A DNA stretch of 64,000 nt from positions 62,001 to 126,000 of the forward strand of contig NZ_FXTL01000003.1 of assembly GCF_900182665.1 (NCBI RefSeq). Direction: 5' to 3'. Below, piece by piece: positions 59,624 to 64,000 of the stretch. Positions within the stretch are counted from its first letter, which is position 1. Every line of letters begins with the position of its first letter. Made by a program: the position numbers and the translations under genes. Below the pieces are notes generated by a model, which saw only the letters and a list, made by a program, of their open reading frames with translations, did no database searches and was not told the DNA's origin. The DNA comes from Propioniciclava tarda (GTDB lineage Bacteria > Actinomycetota > Actinomycetes > Propionibacteriales > Propionibacteriaceae).

Positions 59624-60516
59624 CCTCGGGCTTCCTGGTCGTCGACAAGCCGCAGGGCTGCACGTCGCACACCGTGGTGGCGCGCGCTCGGCGCGCGCTC
59701 GGCACCAAGAAGATCGGCCACGCCGGGACGCTCGACCCGTTGGCGACCGGCGTGCTCCTGCTCGGCGTTGGCGCCGGGACGCGCCTGCTCGGTCACCTGA
59801 CGCTCGCTGACAAGACGTACGAGACGACGATCCGGCTGGGCGTCTCGACCGTCACGGACGACTCCGAGGGCGAGATCACCGCCGCACCCGGGGCGTCCGG
59901 TCTGGATCGCGGCCGACTGGACGCAGCCGTCGCCGCCCTGACCGGCGACATCGTCCAGGTGCCGAGCGCGGTCTCGGCGATCAAGGTGGACGGCAAGCGC
60001 GCCTATGCCCTCGTCAGAGCTGGCGAGGCGGTCGAGCTCAGGGGCCGCCCGGTGACGGTCTCGGCCTTCGACGTCCTGGCCGTCCGCGAGACCGACGCCG
60101 ACGGCGTCCGCGTCATCGACATCGACGCCCGGATCGACTGCACGTCCGGCACGTATGTGCGGGCCTTGGCGCGCGATCTCGGGATCGCGCTCGGGACCGG
60201 CGGGCACCTCACCGCCCTGCGCCGGACGCGCGTCGGCCCCTTCAGCATCGACGACGCGACCTGGGACGCCGCCCCCCACGACCCAGGGGCGGGGGAGTGG
60301 CCCCGCCCGGCCCTGATGGATCTCGCGGACCTGGCGCGCCGTTGCTTCCCCGTCGTAGAGGTGGACGCCGACGCGGCCCGCGACATCGGCTACGGACGCC
60401 CGCTGGCCCTCGAGGTGCCGGCCGACCCGACGGCACTGATCTACGACGGACGCTTGTTGGCCCTCTACCGGCCCGCGGCTGGCGGTTCGGTTCCGGTGGC
60501 GGTGCTCCCGGGGTGA
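59620..60516 (+). CDS. truB: tRNA pseudouridine-55 synthase
   Basis: Makes pseudouridine 55 in the T-loop of tRNAs. The 298-residue product opens FLVVDKPQGCTSHTVVARAR and has GHAGTLDPLATGVLLLGVG, with the catalytic Asp in TLDPLATG. KTYETTIRLGVSTVTDD, PSAVSAIKVDGKRAY and the DCTSGTYVRALARDLGIALG block follow, all standard. A PUA-like C-terminus is present. The GTG start overlaps rbfA by 4 nt; its stop overlaps the GTG of a decayed membrane-protein gene. Confidence 0.95.
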   Translation: MTSGFLVVDKPQGCTSHTVVARARRALGTKKIGHAGTLDPLATGVLLLGVGAGTRLLGHLTLADKTYETTIRLGVSTVTDDSEGEITAAPGASGLDRGRLDAAVAALTGDIVQVPSAVSAIKVDGKRAYALVRAGEAVELRGRPVTVSAFDVLAVRETDADGVRVIDIDARIDCTSGTYVRALARDLGIALGTGGHLTALRRTRVGPFSIDDATWDAAPHDPGAGEWPRPALMDLADLARRCFPVVEVDADAARDIGYGRPLALEVPADPTALIYDGRLLALYRPAAGGSVPVAVLPG

Positions 60517-61080
60517 GGCCCACGGAGCCCCTGAGCCGTGCCGTGCTCGGCACGGCTTCGGCGCTCGCGGCTGCGCTGGGGGTGGCGGTCTTCGAGTTCA
60601 TCGCGGTGGTCGAGCGCGGCGCTCGCGAACAACTCGTAGACCTCACGTTGTACCGGGACGCGCTCGCGTCCCTGTTCGCGCTGGCTCTACTCGGCTCGTG
60701 GCCGGTGGTGAACAACATCATCTCGGGGCAGGGCAGCGCAACTCGTGGGCCTGGCCGTGTTCCCGGGCGACTCGGTCGCCTACTGGACGCGCTATCTCGT
60801 GGACGGCCTTCGCGGCGGTCCGCCGGCCAGCTTCGACAACCGATCGATCCTGGCGTTTTGGCTGCGTCGCGGCCTGGATCAGCCGTGGCCGATGATCCTC
60901 GCCGGGGCGTGCGGGGTCCTCGTGGCGATCGTGGCCTTCCGGCACGCGACCCAGCTGTTCAAGGCCGGACACGCCGCGCGGGCCGCAATCCTGGTGGGCT
61001 GCCTGGGCGGACCGTGGACGCCGGTGAGGTTGGTAGTGTTCTCCAGGCGCGCCGACGGCGCGGGATCGGGGATGAGGTGA
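60513..61080 (+). pseudogene. decayed GT87-type membrane mannosyltransferase
   Basis: From GTG 60513, overlapping the truB stop, the frame reads a typical GT87/DUF2029 start: a first membrane helix (LGTASALAAALGVAVFEFIA), LVDLTLYRDALASL with the catalytic-type Asp, then ALLGSWPVVNNIISGQ, which resembles the family's S-x-P-V-x-x-N-x-x-x-GQ motif. Intervening residues are missing. Near 60740 the frame shifts and continues as VFPGDSVAYWTRYLVDGLRG, FDNRSILAFWLRRGL and a final hydrophobic stretch, again in GT87 order, before running into the ribF start. I infer deletions plus a frameshift. A functional product is very unlikely. Confidence 0.65.
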
Positions 61081-62000
61081 GCCAGTCAGTCGTCGTGATC
61101 GGCAACTTCGACGGCGTCCACCCCGGACACCGCGAGGTGCTGAAGGCCGCCCGCCAGGCTGAGCCTGGGCTGCCGCTGATCGTCGTCACGTTCTGGCCCC
61201 ACCCGCTGGCCGTCCTGCGGGCGACCGGCGCGCCGCTGCTGCTGACGCGGCTGGCGGAGCGGGTCGCACTCCTCAAAGAAGCCGGGGCGGACGAGGTCCG
61301 GGTCATCGACTTTACGCCCGCCTTCGCCGCCTTGACCCCGGAGGCGTTCATCACCGACGTCATCGCACCGCTCGACCCGGCGCGGGTGGTGGTGGGGGAG
61401 AACTTCCGCTTCGGCCGGGGGGCGTCCGGCAACGTCGAGACCCTGCGGCAGCTCGGAGCCGGGCGGTTCAAGGTCACGGGCCTCGGGCTGGTCGGCCACG
61501 AGGACGTCGACACGTGCTCGACCCTGATCCGGACGGCCTTGGCGGACGGCGATGTCGCCCTGGCCGCCGAACACCTGGGGCGTCCGTTCCGGTTCAGCGG
61601 GGTCGTGCGGACCGGCGACAGACGCGGACGCCAGCTCGGCTTCCCGACCGCGAACCTGCCGGTGCCCGCTGAACTGGCCTGCCCGCTCGACGGCGTCTAC
61701 GCCGGCTGGGTCACGCGGCTTGACGGCCTGGACGCCCACGGCGCGGCGCTCGCGCCCGGCGCGGGTCCCGAGCGGTGGCCGGCGGCCATCTCCGTCGGGA
61801 CGAACCCGACGTTCGACGGCATCGACCGCCGGGTGGAGAGCTACGTGCTCGATCGCACCGATCTGGAGCTGTACGGGGCCCCCATCGCCGTCGACTTCGT
61901 CGATCGCATCCGCGGTCAGGTCCGGTTCGACGGCATCGAGGCCCTGATCGTCCAGATGGACGACGACGTCCTGCGCTGCCGGGAGATCCTCGGTTCCTGA
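61077..62000 (+). CDS. ribF: bifunctional riboflavin kinase / FAD synthetase
   Basis: Makes FMN from riboflavin and then FAD. The 307-residue product has an N-terminal nucleotidyltransferase domain (VVIGNFDGVHPGHREVLKAA; VVGENFRFGRGASGNVETLR) and a C-terminal kinase domain (TGDRRGRQLGFPTANLPVPA with the PTAN motif; ISVGTNPTFDGIDRRVESYV; RGQVRFDGIEALIVQMDDD). The GTG at 61077 overlaps the stop of the remnant upstream; a GGGGATGAG stretch is the nearest ribosome site. It closes the infB-rbfA-truB-ribF series. Confidence 0.95.
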   Translation: MSQSVVVIGNFDGVHPGHREVLKAARQAEPGLPLIVVTFWPHPLAVLRATGAPLLLTRLAERVALLKEAGADEVRVIDFTPAFAALTPEAFITDVIAPLDPARVVVGENFRFGRGASGNVETLRQLGAGRFKVTGLGLVGHEDVDTCSTLIRTALADGDVALAAEHLGRPFRFSGVVRTGDRRGRQLGFPTANLPVPAELACPLDGVYAGWVTRLDGLDAHGAALAPGAGPERWPAAISVGTNPTFDGIDRRVESYVLDRTDLELYGAPIAVDFVDRIRGQVRFDGIEALIVQMDDDVLRCREILGS

Positions 62001-62145
62001 CGGGCCCCGGCCGGAGTCTCGTCAACGTTCGCGTTCTCGATGCACGCATCGGCGCGGACTCGACTCATCGCAGCAATCCAGCCCCCGACACATGGCGGCG
62101 TGCCCGACCTCGGCGCCGCACACCCGGTGGACGCACCATGGGTCC

Positions 62146-62610
62146 GTGGAGTACCTGGCAGTCCTGCTGATCGGCGCGGTGGCGCTGACCTGGGGCCTGC
62201 TCGCCGGCCGTCGGCGTCCGCCACTGCCGGTCGACCCACAGGACGCCGACGAGCTTGATCGGCTCGGACGCGAGGTCCTGCTGGAGGAGCACCTGAACCG
62301 CGCCGCCGCGCTGGTGATGGCGCTCACCCGCATCCACGCTCGGCGCGTCCCGCTCGAACACGTTGACCCTGACCCCGGCATCAAGGGGCAGGGCTACCTG
62401 CGGTTTGCGGACTCCACCACGATCCTGGCACGCTCGTCCGACACGGGGGACCTGGGCATGGTGGCGTCCGCGTTGCTCCTCGGACGCGTCCTCGTCGCGA
62501 CCTGGGCAGACGACGGAACGGCGGTGAAGATCAACCTCGCCTGGGCGTCCGGAAGCCGAACGGTCCAGGCCGTGGCCCTCGCGGACCCGTCAGCGGTTGA
62601 TCGTGAGTGA
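62146..62610 (+). CDS. hypothetical membrane-anchored protein
   Basis: I do not recognise this ~154-residue protein. One N-terminal membrane segment (YLAVLLIGAVALTWGLLAG) is followed by a charged stretch with DADELDRLGREVLLEEHLNR and a soluble alpha/beta domain including GIKGQGYLRFADSTTILARS. I chose GTG 62146 because it places the helix at the N-terminus; an in-frame ATG at 62092 would prepend a Cys/His-rich, unlikely leader. The 3' end overlaps the convergent GNAT gene by 21 nt. Confidence 0.55.
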   Translation: MEYLAVLLIGAVALTWGLLAGRRRPPLPVDPQDADELDRLGREVLLEEHLNRAAALVMALTRIHARRVPLEHVDPDPGIKGQGYLRFADSTTILARSSDTGDLGMVASALLLGRVLVATWADDGTAVKINLAWASGSRTVQAVALADPSAVDRE

Positions 62611-63060
62611 CTTGCGGAAGATGGCCTCGCGGGTCTCGGCGCCGTCCTCGTCGGTGACGACCCGGTGGTCGCCGGTCGGCGTGTAGTCGAGCCCGATGTA
62701 CATCGGGATGGCCGCGGGGTTCTCCGGGTCGACGCCCAGCTTGACCGAGTTGAAGCCCTGCTGGGCGGCGATGCCCTCGATGAACCGGGTCAGCTTCACG
62801 CCAAGGCCCTGGCGCCGGTACTCGGGGTAGACCCACAGCGTCAGCATCTCCGGACGCAGTTCGTTGTCGGCCCTGCAATCCAGGGCCACATAGCCGGCGA
62901 CTTCGTCAGGCGTGAAAGCGCCGACGAAGAAGAAGTCGCCCGAGGCAGCCAGAGCCAGGTTGCGTTGGGCGAAGTTCGAGCCGGGCCGCACCTCGCGACT
63001 CTCCAGCAGGGCAAGGTCGTCCGGAGTGCACAGGCGCACGTCAACGGGATGATTGCTCAT
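62590..63060 (-). CDS. GNAT family N-acetyltransferase
   Basis: A 156-residue single-domain acetyltransferase. LTLWVYPEYRRQGLGVKLTR is the acetyl-CoA pyrophosphate loop (R-x-x-G-x-G/A), preceded by the beta-4 strand and followed by GFNSVKLGVDPENPAAIPMY, the usual N-x-x-A-x-x-x-Y/M-G-F region reading PAAIPMYIGLDY. Acceptor unknown. A GAGGAGCAAACCG ribosome site precedes the ATG. It overlaps the convergent hypothetical gene by 21 nt. Confidence 0.8.
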   Translation of the reverse strand: MSNHPVDVRLCTPDDLALLESREVRPGSNFAQRNLALAASGDFFFVGAFTPDEVAGYVALDCRADNELRPEMLTLWVYPEYRRQGLGVKLTRFIEGIAAQQGFNSVKLGVDPENPAAIPMYIGLDYTPTGDHRVVTDEDGAETREAIFRKSLTINR

Positions 63061-63188
63061 CGGTTTGCTCCTCGTGGGTGATGTGCTCGTGAGCCCTCAG
63101 TCTCCTCGCTCCGGCGCGAGGCGTCCAACTGAGGGCTTGCCCAGCGAGTGCACGGAGCCTCCCTCAAGCGGACGCCCCAGGCGCGCCG

Positions 63189-63220
63189 AGGGCCCGCCCC
63201 GCCGAAGCGGAACGGGCCCT
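63189..63220 (-). terminator. terminator of pntB with UUCG-type tetraloop
   Basis: On the minus strand, AGGGCCCG pairs with CGGGCCCT (63213-63220 with 63189-63196) and encloses CCGC-TTCG-GCGG, an extra-stable tetraloop hairpin. It lies 13 nt past the pntB stop. The rest of the 172-bp gap to the GNAT gene contains only its ribosome site. Confidence 0.7.
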
Positions 63221-63232
63221 GCGGCGTCCGGA

Positions 63233-64000
63233 CTAGGACTGCGTGTTCAGCGCGGTCAGGATGTCGGTGACGGCGTTCTTGGCGTCACCGAACAGCATCT
63301 GCGAGTTCTCCTTGAAGAACAGCGGGTTCTGGACGCCGGCGTAGCCGGTCGCCATCGACCGCTTGAACACGATCACGTTCTCGGCCTTCCAGACCTCGAG
63401 CACCGGCATGCCGGCGATCGGGCTGGTCGGGTCGTCGAGGGCCGCCGGGTTGACCGTGTCGTTGGCGCCGATGACGAGCACGACGTCGGTCTCGGGGAAG
63501 TCCTCGTTGATCTCGTCCATCTCCAAGACGATGTCGTACGGCACGTGCGCCTCGGCGAGCAGGACGTTCATGTGGCCCGGGAGGCGTCCGGCGACCGGGT
63601 GGACGCCGAAGCGCACCGTGACGCCGTGGGCGCGCAGCTTGGAGGTGAGCTCCGCGACCGCGTGCTGGGCCTTGGCGGTGGCCATGCCGTAGCCGGGCGT
63701 GATGATGACGCTCTTGGAGTTCCACAGGAGCTCTGCGGCTCCGGCGGCGTCGATCTCGCGGTGCTCACCGGTGACCTCAGCTCCGGACGACACCGGCGTC
63801 GCGCCCTCGCCGAACCCGCCCGCGATGACGGACACGAACGACCGGTTCATGGCCTTGCACATGATGTAGCTCAGGATCGCGCCGGAGCTACCGACGAGCG
63901 AGCCGGTGATGATCAGCAGGTTGTTGTTGAGCATGAAGCCCGCTGCAGCCGCGGCCCAGCCCGAGTACGAGTTGAGCATCGAGACCACGACCGGCATATC
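63233..64000 (-). CDS. pntB: NAD(P) transhydrogenase subunit beta, C-terminal part (runs off right edge)
   Basis: Proton-translocating transhydrogenase beta subunit, passing hydride between NADH and NADP+ across the membrane. The visible 255 residues begin [20 protein letters not shown], the end of the membrane domain, then two more helices and the NADP(H)-binding domain [23 protein letters not shown] (GYGMA nucleotide loop), [40 protein letters not shown] and [19 protein letters not shown]. The stop is at 63233-63235. The N-terminal half and probably pntA lie beyond the window. Confidence 0.95.
   Translation of the reverse strand, partial: DMPVVVSMLNSYSGWAAAAAGFMLNNNLLIITGSLVGSSGAILSYIMCKAMNRSFVSVIAGGFGEGATPVSSGAEVTGEHREIDAAGAAELLWNSKSVIITPGYGMATAKAQHAVAELTSKLRAHGVTVRFGVHPVAGRLPGHMNVLLAEAHVPYDIVLEMDEINEDFPETDVVLVIGANDTVNPAALDDPTSPIAGMPVLEVWKAENVIVFKRSMATGYAGVQNPLFFKENSQMLFGDAKNAVTDILTALNTQS

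Noticed and set aside
60297-62000. A single 567-residue protein running from within truB through ribF
   Set aside because: The open frame is a chance fusion; ribF starts at the GTG 61077 and the upstream part is an out-of-frame reading of truB and a gene remnant.

Overview
The window is 64 kb of high-GC (roughly 68 % by eye), densely coding actinobacterial DNA. Adjacent mutA, mutB and meaB genes (coenzyme-B12-dependent methylmalonyl-CoA mutase), a malate dehydrogenase at the left edge and a nicotinamide nucleotide transhydrogenase at the right edge fit a propionate-forming member of the Propionibacteriaceae. MutB reads almost continuously like the Propionibacterium enzyme. The organism call is an inference from gene content. 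The region is mostly core chromosome; I see no phage, transposase, plasmid, CRISPR or tRNA/rRNA gene.

Layout. 0-5.3 kb: mdh (partial), a histidine phosphatase, an S51-like peptidase, a DUF485/sodium:solute symporter pair (copy 1) and purU. 5.3-12.3 kb: hypothetical, GT2 glycosyltransferase, COG4637 ATPase, REP-like repeats, phosphodiesterase, patatin, CNNM/CorC protein and a kinase-like protein. 12.3-17.4 kb: mutA-mutB-meaB. 17.4-27.7 kb: a nucleoside salvage district with a purine/5'-methylthio nucleoside phosphorylase, an MTA/SAH-type deaminase, a cupin, an SDR, a BMP-type nucleoside ABC importer, cytidine deaminase and adenosine deaminase. 27.7-36.2 kb: phosphate permease, metG, a vapC remnant, an SBF transporter, a TrmH methyltransferase, a globin, def, xerC and an M23 peptidase. 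36.6-41.9 kb: rpsB-tsf-pyrH-frr-cdsA-rlmN. 41.9-53.2 kb: YhfC, LOG, dxr-rseP-ispG-GNAT, proS, TSUP, rimP-nusA. 53.2-55.6 kb: a second, inverted DUF485/symporter pair that separates nusA from ylxR-infB. 55.6-64 kb: ylxR, infB, rbfA, truB, a decayed GT87 gene, ribF, a GNAT protein and pntB.

How the genes work together. The mutase and its MeaB chaperone sit in one overlapping operon. Imported nucleosides would be deaminated and phosphorolysed by the enzymes encoded around the BMP importer. Translation and isoprenoid genes keep the usual actinobacterial order except for the symporter insertion.

Most notable signals. (1) The hexamer GGACGC/GCGTCC is several-fold over-represented in every reading frame and on both strands. 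(2) Many operon-leading genes have a TANNNT -10 box 6-7 nt before the start codon, the signature of leaderless mRNAs. (3) Two clearly coding genes, cdd and an APH-fold kinase, lack ATG/GTG/TTG and seem to start at ATT and ATC. (4) The infB-rbfA gap can fold in two mutually exclusive ways. (5) Three decayed genes are present (a ZIP transporter, vapC and a GT87 transferase). I found no convincing wholly new multi-gene system; the dense DNA motif is the best candidate for something undescribed.
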